Below are positions 8,311-16,900 of a DNA stretch of 64,000 bases, piece by piece. Positions within the stretch are counted from its first letter, which is position 1, and each line of letters starts with the position of its first letter. Below the pieces are notes generated by a model, which did not search any database, was not told the origin of the DNA, and saw only the letters and a program-made list of their open reading frames with translations. The stretch covers positions 62,001 through 126,000 of the forward strand of contig CAJWML010000009.1 in the NCBI GenBank assembly GCA_913043285.1, read 5' to 3'. This stretch comes from CAKZNE01 sp002695025. GTDB lineage: Bacteria; Bacteroidota; Bacteroidia; Flavobacteriales; Schleiferiaceae. The position numbers and the translations under genes are program-made.

Positions 8311-8558
8311 ACCCCAACTAAAAACTAAAGACTAGAAACTAAAAAACTACCTACTCCCAACTACCAACTAAAAACTAGAGACTAGAAACTAAAAAACTCC
8401 CCCCTCCCAACTACCAACTAAAAACTAGAGACTACAAACTAAAAACTCCCAACTACCAACTAAAAACTGGAGACTAGAAACTAAAAACTCCCTACTCCCT
8501 ACTACCAACTAAAAACTAGAGACTACAAACTAAAAAACTCCCCCTCCCCCAACTCGCA
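8311..8558. repeat. Degenerate heptanucleotide array 2 (about 34 units)
   Basis: Mostly ACTNNNN units from the same vocabulary as array 1, with occasional 8-bp versions (ACTAAAAA) and C-rich slippage (ACTCCCCCC). A super-unit of about 42-50 bp, ACTACCA-ACTAAAA-ACTAGAG-ACTA(G/C)AA-ACTAAAA-ACTCCC, repeats four to five times with small changes. It lies between divergent genes (7300-8061 minus, 8613 plus), so this copy could sit in or near transcribed 5' regions. Confidence 0.93.
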
Positions 8559-8612
8559 ATACATTCAAAAAAACACTCGTTTTAACTTAAGAAAACTCAA
8601 ACTCGGATAACA

Positions 8613-8813
8613 ATGGAGAAGAAAATGAAGAGACTGGTCATCAATGCCAAGGATATTGCACTGATTACCGGCAATTCCGTAAGATATGGCAGAGACCTTA
8701 TTCGCGAAATAAAACTGAAAAACCATAAAAAGCCCTGGCAAAGAGTATCCATAACGGAATTTGCCGAATACATGGGGCTGGACAGTGATGAAGTACGGGA
8801 AAATCTCCAATAA
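8613..8813 (+). CDS. Small helix-turn-helix-like protein (66 aa)
   Basis: A 66-aa basic protein: MEKKMKRLVINAKDIALITG, then GRDLIREIKLKNHKKPWQR and VSITEFAEYMGLDSDEVRENL. The pattern of a first helix-turn-helix segment (DIALITGNSVRYGRDLIREI), a Lys/Pro linker and a second one (EFAEYMGLDSDEV) matches small DNA-binding-like proteins common in Bacteroidota. Met at codon 5 could also start it. Function is not established. It lies 55 bp after heptamer array 2. A longer open frame on the other strand is its shadow. Confidence 0.7.
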   Translation: MEKKMKRLVINAKDIALITGNSVRYGRDLIREIKLKNHKKPWQRVSITEFAEYMGLDSDEVRENLQ

Positions 8814-8850
8814 ACCATTGCCGGCCCCTGCGGGTTTCATCACCGGCAAA

Positions 8851-8881
8851 AAAAGAGGCACGCGCAAAGCATGCCTCCTTT
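8851..8881 (+). terminator. Possible terminator hairpin after the small HTH-like gene
   Basis: GAGGCA (8855-8860) pairs with TGCCTC (8872-8877), with an inner GC/GC pairing, preceded by A residues and followed by CTTT. The T-tract is short, so it is a weak terminator at best; the A-tract on the other side could serve the minus strand. Confidence 0.4.
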
Positions 8882-9173
8882 GGATATACTGGCCCCGTAG
8901 AATTAAGGATGGGTATCCGTAGCTACTTTCCCTATCAGAGTCTAAGCTGGCGGGTATCTGTGCCCTTGCCGTAAACGTAGTTTGTGAGGTTGCCATTCTT
9001 ACCGTACAGGCCGGGGATGGAATTGAGATCAGGGTGGCCCGGGCTCGGGGAACAATATCCGGTTCATTTACCAGGGCCACCACAGCAGGCTCACCTGCTA
9101 TAACCCCTAACCTTTAGTTCTATGGTTATTGGTCGGCAAAACCTTTCTTATGGTAACTGACCGGGAGCTTTAA
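8882..9173. other. Stretch without a supported gene, possible coding remnant
   Basis: Both strands stay open for 55-65 codons around 8930-9115, but neither has a plausible start with a leader. The plus-strand reading ends at a TAG and a TAA with AGDGIEIRVARARGTISG in between. It may be the remnant of a gene; no family is recognised. Confidence 0.35.
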
Positions 9174-9698
9174 TTACTCGCCACCATCAGAGAGAATATC
9201 CTGCAAGGCACTCGCAAAGTCACTTAAAGTGTACGAGTTAGACTCCATCCCTATGACCAGGCCGGAATCGTTCAACTGAAAGTTAACCGTTCCCAAATCA
9301 TAGGTAGGATTAGGGTTAAGTTCTTGCTCGGTGGCACTTTCGCCCAATTGAACCGTTTGGGAGAGGTTGCCACCCTCGGTTTCTACGTTCAAAAAGTCAG
9401 GATAATAATTACCACCGCTGCAATACACATAAAAGGATCCGGAGAAAGATTTGGAGGGATCCTGCACATTGGTAATGGTAAAGGGTATGGTGATTTTAGC
9501 TGAATTGGCATAACCACCAACTCCTAAAATCAGTATCCCAATAGCGTCAAAAGTTTCAGCACCAGGGCTTAAAGTGTGAGGAAGACTTCCATCCGTGCTA
9601 AACTTGGCTCCTTCATTGGTGCTTGTTTCACCAATGGTAAAAGTGGCGTGGGTTGACTTATTGTCAAAAGATGCTTCAATAGTTCCGGAATAAGACAT
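9174..9698 (-). CDS. Hypothetical protein, beta-rich (174 aa)
   Basis: No family recognised. From the ATG at 9698 (MSYSGTIEASFDNKSTHATF) the protein is rich in Thr, Ser, Gly and Asn and looks all-beta. It contains ILILGVGGYANSAKITIPF and FSGSFYVYCSGGNYYPDF and has an acidic C-terminus. The frame stays open upstream to a GTG at 9767, but that would add a basic segment of no clear character. TATCTTTT, one base off the -7 consensus, lies just upstream of the ATG, which supports the shorter form. No signal peptide is seen. Confidence 0.6.
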   Translation of the reverse strand: MSYSGTIEASFDNKSTHATFTIGETSTNEGAKFSTDGSLPHTLSPGAETFDAIGILILGVGGYANSAKITIPFTITNVQDPSKSFSGSFYVYCSGGNYYPDFLNVETEGGNLSQTVQLGESATEQELNPNPTYDLGTVNFQLNDSGLVIGMESNSYTLSDFASALQDILSDGGE

Positions 9699-10240
9699 GC
9701 TTATAGTTTTAAAAGATATGCTTACTCTGTCCGGGCTTTTCAGCGTCCGCCCGTTCTCTCCCGCCACACGGTATATGTTTTTTGGGAATTGAACAATTCA
9801 AAATTCACAGATTACCGTGGCCTGGCTGAACGTAGTTGTACCCTTATTCTAAAATCAGGTAGTACTACCCGCAACAGCCTTCCTTTATAAAATTGAAGTG
9901 TTGAAAAATAAAGATGGAGGAGCTGATGGCAAGCCCGGTTTCACATCATAATATCAAAGATTTTGGGCCAGCACCACCCTCTTCCTCTCAAATACCGTAA
10001 TAAAGTGTAAACCTTTAAAAACACTGGAGATATATTTCAACTTACCCTTAGCTTAAATTCCACAATGCCTTTTATATAGATACTCTCCTTTTTACAAATT
10101 ACTTTATTTCAGGGTAAACCTCTATATCGGTATTTACATTTTATGTGATTTTTTTATGTAGCTTAGAAGGGTATATCCCTTTATAATTCGGTGCTATACA
10201 AAATGAACGGTGACCCCCTCTACTCTAAATTCGCTATGTC
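9699..10240. other. Non-coding stretch, nothing recognised
   Basis: About 540 bp, AT-rich toward 10240, with no long reading frame, strong hairpin or recognised promoter. The last 200 bp before 10241 should hold the promoter of the Cys-rich secreted protein, but no exact TAnnTTTG was found. Confidence 0.4.
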
Positions 10241-10678
10241 ATGAAAAATTTTATCTTTCTATTTGCCTTTAGTGCCCTTCTCCTTTTACCGGAAATGGGC
10301 TTCGCTCAGCTTTCTACCCAAAGGTGTTACTCCAACGTAAGGGGTAAGGCCTGTGTAGGAGATTGCAGTCCTTTTACCATGGATGATGCCTTTCAGTACA
10401 CGGTTAGCTGTACAGGTCCCATTATCCCGGTTTACCAGGGCTTTTGTATTAATGTGGTAAACAATAACCTTTGCGGCAGCCACAAGGCTGTGGTAGCCGT
10501 GTATGTAAACGGAACCTATGTTACCGGTGGTTCCCTCGGATCCGTGGGTCCAGCCTATTCCTTCCAGGCTTCCTGTGGAGACGTGATCACCGTAAAAATG
10601 TCTGCGGTTGATTTGAATAATGGCCTCTACTGCGTGCAGTTTGGCAATACCTCTATTCACCTTACCTCTCAATATTAA
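10241..10678 (+). CDS. Small secreted Cys-rich protein (145 aa)
   Basis: No family recognised. A clear signal peptide (MKNFIFLFAFSALLLLPEMGFA, cut before Gln23) precedes a 123-residue mature part with eight Cys (near 29, 38, 42, 57, 69, 78, 112 and 131), enough for four disulfides. The rest is Gly/Val/Ser-rich and beta-like (KAVVAVYVNGTYVTGGSLG). It has no T9SS sorting domain. It is followed by heptamer array 3 and could be a small extracellular binding or toxin-like protein; nothing in the sequence decides this. Confidence 0.7.
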   Translation: MKNFIFLFAFSALLLLPEMGFAQLSTQRCYSNVRGKACVGDCSPFTMDDAFQYTVSCTGPIIPVYQGFCINVVNNNLCGSHKAVVAVYVNGTYVTGGSLGSVGPAYSFQASCGDVITVKMSAVDLNNGLYCVQFGNTSIHLTSQY

Positions 10679-10732
10679 TTAATAACCAGTAGTTCCGGGG
10701 CCACTGTTCATTATTCCAGCATTACCTGACCA

Positions 10733-10950
10733 ACTAAAAACCAGAGACTAAAAACTCCAGACTACCAACCAAAAAACTCCCTACTCCAGACTCCCTACTC
10801 CCTACTCCCAACTCCAGACTACCAACTAAAAAACTCCCTACTCCACACTCCCAACTCCAGACTCCCTACTCCAGACTCCCTACTCCCTACTACAGACTAC
10901 AGACTACAGACTACCAACTAAAAAACTCCTGACTAAAAACCACCAACCAA
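10733..10950. repeat. Degenerate heptanucleotide array 3 (about 31 units)
   Basis: ACTNNNN units from the same vocabulary, here dominated by ACTCCCT, ACTCCAG, ACTCCCA and three successive ACTACAG, with ACTAAAAA as an 8-bp variant. The ends degrade to ACC-type units (ACCAGAG, ACCACCA, ACCAATAA). It lies between the Cys-rich gene and the T9SS gene starting at 11012, both on the plus strand. The 15-mer CTCCCTACTCCCTAC occurs twice. The minus strand carries GGGAGTAGGG runs. Confidence 0.93.
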
Positions 10951-10951
10951 T

Positions 10952-10972
10952 AATTATCCAAAACGGATAATT
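10952..10972. promoter_or_regulatory. Inverted repeat upstream of a T9SS gene (AATTATCC-n5-GGATAATT)
   Basis: A perfect 8-bp inverted repeat around AAAAC, about 40 bp before the ATG at 11012 and directly after array 3. There is no T-tract, so it is more likely an operator-type site than a terminator. A related GATAATTATCC lies upstream of the gene that starts at 19010. Confidence 0.4.
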
Positions 10973-11011
10973 TGCTATCTTGCGACTCAATCAATAATCA
11001 AACCTTTTACT

Positions 11012-11935
11012 ATGAAAATAAGTGCTATTCTTTCCTTCTCATTACTGAGCATGCTATGCACAGCACAAGCCTATCAGCCGTTCCCTACTACCCAAGGTAC
11101 AATTTGGCGGGAGCAAGGTGGAGGCCATGATTGCTTTGGATGTTGCTTTGATGGTCATTATATAATAACCGGTGACACCATTATAGACTCAACTATATAT
11201 CATAAATTAAATTATAACACTATTTATTATCATGTAGGCTCTAATGGGTGCGACCCCTTTCCAACCATTGGTTATAAAGGTTATGCAGGTGCTTTCAGAA
11301 ATGATATTCCTGGAAAAAAAGTTTGGATAATCAATTCAGGGGGCCAGACCGAAAGTATCCTCTACGATTTCAATATATCAATTGGCGATACTATGCCTTT
11401 TTCCTCATTTCTCAATTATCCCGGGGGTACCATAATCACTAGCATTGATTCCGTGCTTCTAAATGGGGTTTATCATAAGAAATACAATATGGATAATTGC
11501 TCATCAAATCGATTCATAATTGAAGGAGTAGGTAATAGTACTGGATTAATGTCCGATCTTGATTGTTTATTTGAATGGGATTCCTGGTTAACCTGCCTCA
11601 AAACCGGTGGTGTGATACTATATCCTAACGGAGTAAGCGATTGTGACCCCGTCCCATACTTTTCAACTTCAAACAGGGATTATAAGTCAAAAAGCAGCCT
11701 ATTCCCCAATCCCTCCTATAATGAAATCCACATCAAATTAAATGAAACATATAAAGATCAGGTTCTATTTAAAATAATAGGTATAAATGGGAATTTGATT
11801 CTTGAAAATCAGGAAGAGGTAAAAGACCAGGTTCTTACAATAGAAACACATCAGCTAACACCCGGCACCTATCTCATACAATTGATGGATGGAAATTATC
11901 CAAAAGAAACCATAACATTTTATAAAATGCCTTAA
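11012..11935 (+). CDS. T9SS type A sorting domain-containing protein (307 aa)
   Basis: A secreted protein with a signal peptide (MKISAILSFSLLSMLCTAQA). The body of about 205 residues is of no recognised family and contains a Cys/Gly cluster (GGGHDCFGCCFDGHY). A C-terminal sorting domain (about 228-307) shows SLFPNPSYNEIHIKL, LFKIIGINGNLI and LTPGTYLIQLMDG. This is the usual type A signal, removed on export by type IX secretion. An inverted repeat precedes it. The 400 bp downstream contain array 4 and no other gene. Confidence 0.85.
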   Translation: MKISAILSFSLLSMLCTAQAYQPFPTTQGTIWREQGGGHDCFGCCFDGHYIITGDTIIDSTIYHKLNYNTIYYHVGSNGCDPFPTIGYKGYAGAFRNDIPGKKVWIINSGGQTESILYDFNISIGDTMPFSSFLNYPGGTIITSIDSVLLNGVYHKKYNMDNCSSNRFIIEGVGNSTGLMSDLDCLFEWDSWLTCLKTGGVILYPNGVSDCDPVPYFSTSNRDYKSKSSLFPNPSYNEIHIKLNETYKDQVLFKIIGINGNLILENQEEVKDQVLTIETHQLTPGTYLIQLMDGNYPKETITFYKMP

Positions 11936-12206
11936 TAGTATCAAAGCATTTATTATAATCTCCGGCCTTTCCTTCCTTTTCATTCACCAAAACCCACCAG
12001 AGAAGGAGCTATTCTCCCTATGCCCTTACCCCCTATAAGACTGGCTTCCTCACTGGCAGACCAAAGATGTAATATGCCCTGTTCTATCAAAGAGTGAACA
12101 GCCGTGTGGCATCATAAACCCTCCACAAAAAACAGACCTCAATACAATATCCGCTGCCTGTATTCCGAACCAAACAAAATACACAGCCACCTTACCGCAA
12201 AAGCCA
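11936..12206. other. Non-coding stretch between convergent genes
   Basis: 270 bp, mostly CT/CA-rich on the plus strand, with no reading frame or hairpin of note. It leads into heptamer array 4. Confidence 0.4.
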
Positions 12207-12347
12207 ACTAAAAAACTCCAGACTCCCTACTCCACACTCCTAACTCCTAACTCCCAACTCCCAACTCCACACTCCCTACTCCCAACTACAGACTCCCAAC
12301 TACAGACTCCCAACTACAGACTCCCAACTACAGACTCCCAACTAAAA
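12207..12347. repeat. Degenerate heptanucleotide array 4, reaching into a coding end
   Basis: About 20 units with the same vocabulary, including four alternations of ACTACAG-ACTCCCA. The last unit, ACTAAAA at 12341-12347, supplies the TAG stop codon (12342-12344 on the minus strand) of the neighbouring T9SS protein. The degraded units that follow (ACCACCA) encode its last residues LVV, so the array has grown into, or been trimmed at, a gene end. Confidence 0.92.
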
Positions 12348-13829
12348 AACCACCAACTTCCGGCTCACCACGTGCTTCCCGTCCAGAGTCAGATGCAGCA
12401 GATACACGCCTGGCGGGTGCTGGCGCAGGTCAACATTATAGTCCTGTTCGCTGAGAAAAGCGGTGTCATCCCGGTAAATAACTTTACCGCTAACATCCTG
12501 AATAGTGAGTGCAAAAGTTTCTGGTGGACCGTAGGTCCAGCTTAAACGGAAGTCACCGGTGGAAGGGTTGGGAAACACTTCCAAAAGGCCGGGAATGTGG
12601 GCTTCGTATAAACCCACTTTGTGGCAACCGATACTGTCACACCCGTACTGGTCGGTTTTAAGCAGCCAGGTAAATACGCCTGTACCAGCTGATTGAAAAA
12701 GGTCCACATAATATCCCGCATGGATAAAACCGCTGTCCGGGGTTTCAAAGAATATTTCCACCTGGGAATGATCGGGTTGATCTTCGTGGTAGTAATAGCG
12801 CATCCAAAGGCTGTCCCCGTTGGGAGCGAACTTCAAACCAAAGCTGTTGCGGGCACCGTTGATATTGGTAAAACCGGCTGCATAGAAATTCCCGTCTGAG
12901 GTAGGGATAAGATCGGTGGTAAAGATCATCTGATCATTAGGCCCCAGGGTAGATAGTTGGCTGTAACTCCCTGTGCTATCTATGGTGCCTGTAACAATCT
13001 TATTATAAAGAGTTCCCTTAGTGGAGGTCTGTGCGGTGTTGACATGACGTACAAATTGATAAGTACCATCCCCATTATCACTGGTATACATTCCGGCATC
13101 GCCCAACGGCCCCACGTACTCCCTGAACCAATGCATATACCCATCCGAACGCCTGAACCGGGCTACAATAGAGGAGTTTGGGCCGTACTTTCCATACCCG
13201 GAGATCAGGACACTATTGTAATGATCAACGGTAATATCCAGTCCAATATAGCCCAGGTCCTCATTTGGCCTGTTATCCTCAATCCCTTTTTCCCAAAGCA
13301 GGTTAAAAGCCGTATCGAATTTAGCAACCAGCAAGTCATATTTGCCGAGTAGTGGGGGCTTTTTACGAAAAGTATATCCAGTGATCAAAAAAGTAGAATC
13401 ACTGTCAAAGGCCATAGCATAAATTTGAGTACCCAATGAATCCCGGTATACATAATTGCCCGAATCGAGAAGGTTCAGATTGGCATCAAGCTTTAAAAAA
13501 TGAACATAGGCCGAATCCCCGGCATCGAAATGCGATTGGGCGTAATACAAAGAATGGTTTACTTCATGTAAGCATTTCCCGCAATTCTCAGGCAGATAAC
13601 CCACATTGTTAAAATCATGCTGAACAGTATCTAATGGGTTCCCCTGTAAATCGTACACAGAGAAATCCAGTCGCTTGACATTATCGTCATCTAAGGCGGC
13701 AGATACATAGCCAGTATCGGTAACTAAAAGTTCGGTGAAATTATTTCCACCAATTCTGTAAGTGCGGTTAAACACCGTTTGCCCCTGTAAGCAGGGGGAG
13801 ACTAGGATTAGCAGTAATAGGATACGCAT
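12342..13829 (-). CDS. T9SS type A sorting domain-containing protein (495 aa)
   Basis: A secreted protein beginning MRILLLLILVSPCLQGQ. Two earlier in-frame Met (13838, 13847) are possible, but the promoter element at 13845-13852 covers the first of them, so 13829 is chosen. The body has repeated beta-strand segments of the SBBP/beta-propeller kind found in Bacteroidota (FLKLDANLNLLDSG, LLVAKFDTAFNLLWEKG, FGLKFAPNGDSLWMRYYY). The C-terminal sorting domain (about 420-495) shows LLEVFPNPSTGDFRLSW and HPPGVYLLHLTLDGKHVVSR. The last codons and stop lie in heptamer array 4. The substrate is unknown. Confidence 0.85.
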   Translation of the reverse strand: MRILLLLILVSPCLQGQTVFNRTYRIGGNNFTELLVTDTGYVSAALDDDNVKRLDFSVYDLQGNPLDTVQHDFNNVGYLPENCGKCLHEVNHSLYYAQSHFDAGDSAYVHFLKLDANLNLLDSGNYVYRDSLGTQIYAMAFDSDSTFLITGYTFRKKPPLLGKYDLLVAKFDTAFNLLWEKGIEDNRPNEDLGYIGLDITVDHYNSVLISGYGKYGPNSSIVARFRRSDGYMHWFREYVGPLGDAGMYTSDNGDGTYQFVRHVNTAQTSTKGTLYNKIVTGTIDSTGSYSQLSTLGPNDQMIFTTDLIPTSDGNFYAAGFTNINGARNSFGLKFAPNGDSLWMRYYYHEDQPDHSQVEIFFETPDSGFIHAGYYVDLFQSAGTGVFTWLLKTDQYGCDSIGCHKVGLYEAHIPGLLEVFPNPSTGDFRLSWTYGPPETFALTIQDVSGKVIYRDDTAFLSEQDYNVDLRQHPPGVYLLHLTLDGKHVVSRKLVVF

Positions 13830-13844
13830 CAGGTACATGGTTAT

Positions 13845-13852
13845 CAAAGATA
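13845..13852 (-). promoter_or_regulatory. -7 promoter element of the 495-aa T9SS gene
   Basis: On the minus strand TATCTTTG, an exact TAnnTTTG match, ends 15 bp before the ATG at 13829. It lies only a few bases after the T-tract of the upstream gene's terminator, so the two genes are separately transcribed. Confidence 0.5.
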
Positions 13853-13855
13853 CAA

Positions 13856-13890
13856 GGAAAAAGGGCAGCCCGTTTAAAACGGAACTGCCC
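13856..13890 (-). terminator. Rho-independent terminator of the 1701-aa T9SS gene
   Basis: On the minus strand GGGCAG-TT-CCGTTT-TA-AACGG-G-CTGCCC is followed by TTTTTCC. The two-tier stem starts 15 bp after the stop codon at 13905. Confidence 0.85.
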
Positions 13891-13904
13891 GGGTTCCCTC
13901 GAAC

Positions 13905-16900
13905 CTATTCTATCCTAAGTTTTTCGGTATACACGCTTTCACCCCTATGGAAGACCTGGATACTATACGTTCCCGCTTTCAGGCCGTGCAGGGAGATCAT
14001 CTTCACATTATCCGTGGCAATGGCTTTTTCCTGAACCACCAAACTGCCTTTCAGGTCGAACACCTGAATGGTGAGCGTTTCACTCAGCCCGGCTGCCAGC
14101 CAGTCCCATTGCAATACCACATGATCCCCGGCCGGGTTGGGGCTTAGGCTGAACCCGCTTTCCGGTTTTAATGGGCGTTCCGGTTGCGGGTCGCTCGCTT
14201 TTTTACCGGAACTGCCGGGTATGTACACCGGTTCCGTATAGTCCGTGGGTTCTCCGTACTGCACCAGCAAATTCCGGGCGCGGGCGGCTGCGGGACCATC
14301 GTCCGCCATAGCCAGGTTTTCCAGATCGCCTATAATGCCGGGATCGGGTTCACCGCTGCTAGGGTAGAGATCAAAAAGCAGGCTGTATAAGGCTTCCATC
14401 TGCTCGTATTCCGCACTGGCGTCCTCCGTCATCACGCAGACCTCGGGCAGGTTCTCCAGTATGTCCTGGGCTATCTCCAGTTCCCCGGCCCGCAAAAAGG
14501 CATCCACGGCCGCATAATGGAACTGCGGCTCGTCCCTTTGCAATAAGTGTTCGGTAAGGTCATTTAGCTTTCCCTCGGAATGGGTGCGGTACCAGGCCAG
14601 TATCTCCCGGGTGGCGGCTTCACTGCGCGTTTGGGCACTGGCTATCTGCATATCCAGCACGTCCTTACTGGTAATGCTTTGTTCGCCCGCCTCAATATCG
14701 GCTAAGGTCTGGGCCGCCAGCGGGGGTTCTTTATGATAAAGCACCTCCATAATGTCCGGGTTGCGGGACGCATGGGGGTTGGCCAGCAGGATGTTGCGCA
14801 GGGCCAGTTCGGGATAATCGTCAATATGGGCCAGGTTCAGCAGGTTTTCATCGGACACATAAGGGGCCATGCCCATCAGCTCGATGTACAGATCCTGGTA
14901 TTCTTCCTGCTCATCGGCTATCAGGATCTGCGCTTCCAGGGCCGGGGTAGCGCCCCCGTCCAGGTATTGCGTACGCAGGCTCAATACGTTGCCAAGGTCG
15001 GTCTCCGCCTGGGCATACCCCTGGCTAGGGCCGCTCAGGCCTCCGGGTGGGCCGGCCGGGCGTACATCGCAATCGGTATTATAATCAACTTGTGCAGGCA
15101 AAGGGAGGTCCGTTATACCAATTACCTGCCGGGGATCTAATCGAGGGTTCCCCGTTCCGTAATAATACACCACACTACTGTTCTCTTCGTTCTGGAAGTT
15201 GCTGCTAAAAGGTGTGCCGTTGGGCGTAAACAGGTTATTGGGAAGATCTTCCGAAGTGGTACCAACCGTATTTTCCCCCTGGAACACTTGTATGCCATTC
15301 TCCGGGTGGCTGGCTGCCTGCGCCACAAACACATCGTAACCGTTGCCGGCTTCATAGCCCAGGTCGTTGCATTTAAGGGTCAGCCCTACTTTGGTATTAC
15401 CGGCATCCCGGTTGCGCCCTATGGCTTCCACGCCTACCGTAAAGCCGTCCACACGGTTGCGGTACACCTCGGTGGCCACCGCCCCGCTGTTCTTGAATAT
15501 CATACCGCTACTTTCAATACTGCCGTTCTGGCCCCCGGTACTCAGGGTATTCTCGTACACTTCAAAGTGGCGGGCACCGTCCATATAGATCCCGTAACGT
15601 ACAGGCTGGAAGGCCTGCGGGTTCTGCGCACTGCGCGGTAGGTTGTTGGGCACGGTGATGGTATTGTGGCTCACTTTTGCAAAATCCGAGGCACTGATGT
15701 AAATGCTGTGGTGGTTATTGGTAAATGTAGTATAGTTGATGGCTATGGGGTTCACCACCGTGGCCCCGTTGACGTTCAGCGCCCGCACCGCATCCCGGTG
15801 GCCGTAGAACACGCTGTTGCGGCTGGCGGAGGGGTTCACGGTAAAACTGGAATTGAGGGCGTAAATACCCTCGCAGTTCTGGGCAAAAGGGCCGCTGGTG
15901 ATACTGTCCGTAAAAAGGCAGCCCTCAAATTGCACTCCTTCCACGTCCAGCATGGAGACATGGGCCATCAGGCTGGGGTTGCGGTAGTCGTTATTGCGGA
16001 TAAAGTCACAGTCCTTAAAGGTCGCTTTGTATACCCCATTGTTGCCCGAAGGCTTGTAACTCACCAGGGCGAGATCACGCGTATTATTGCGAAAGATAGC
16101 CCCCTCGGCTTCAATAATACCACCCTGGGTACCCCATACAACCCAGTCGTTGCCACTGGGCACCGCTGAATTGGTGATGGCCTGCTCGGCATATTCGATC
16201 ACCGCCCCGGGTTTCAGGATTAATTTACACTGATGTGCCAGTTCCTGCGGGTAATCCGAGCGACCTTCCATCCATATCCCGCTCCAATTTTCATTACAGT
16301 TCCCGGAGGTAATAACCCCGCCATCTTCTATGGTTAGGGTAGCCCCCTGTTTAATGATAATCCGGGAATCGTGGCCCATGTGCAGCTTGGCCTTAATGGT
16401 GACATCTGTACTGACATCCACAATTAAATCACCGCTGATGTAGCGGTCATGCTCCCATACTTCATCCTCATAAATGAATACCTGGGGCCTGCTTATCTCG
16501 GTAACCGGGGCTTTCCAGATACCCCGGCCCAGGGTGGACGCGTATAAAGTGCGGGAACAGGGGTCATGCCGCAGCTGGGTGATCATGGCATTGGGCAGGC
16601 CGTTGTTGAAGCACTCCCATATCCCGTTGTTCTTGTTCCAGCGGTACACCCCGCCATCGGTACCCGCAAACAGCGCATCGTCCGGCCCCGGTATATATTC
16701 CAGGTCGTTTACCGGTATGGGTTTCAACCCGTTGGACATATCCGTCCAGCTTTCGCCCCGGTCAGCCGAGTAAAACACCCGGAACGTACCCTTGGTGGGA
16801 TCGGAGGCATCTTTGGAATAGTTCTTTACGCTCACAAACAGCCGCCTTTTATTATTGGGGTCTACCACAATATCACTGATATAGGTCCATTGGTAAATAG

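Noticed and set aside
6873..8813. Prophage or phage remnant around the DUF5675-like gene
   Set aside because: No integrase, capsid, tail or terminase genes, and no attachment repeats; only single orphan genes.
8565..9083. 172-aa open frame on the minus strand
   Set aside because: It covers the more convincing small HTH-like gene on the plus strand, has no family similarity and an atypical composition; it looks like a shadow.
6693..12347. Arrays of direct repeats could be taken for CRISPR
   Set aside because: Units are 7 bp and adjacent, with no spacers of 25-40 bp and no cas genes.
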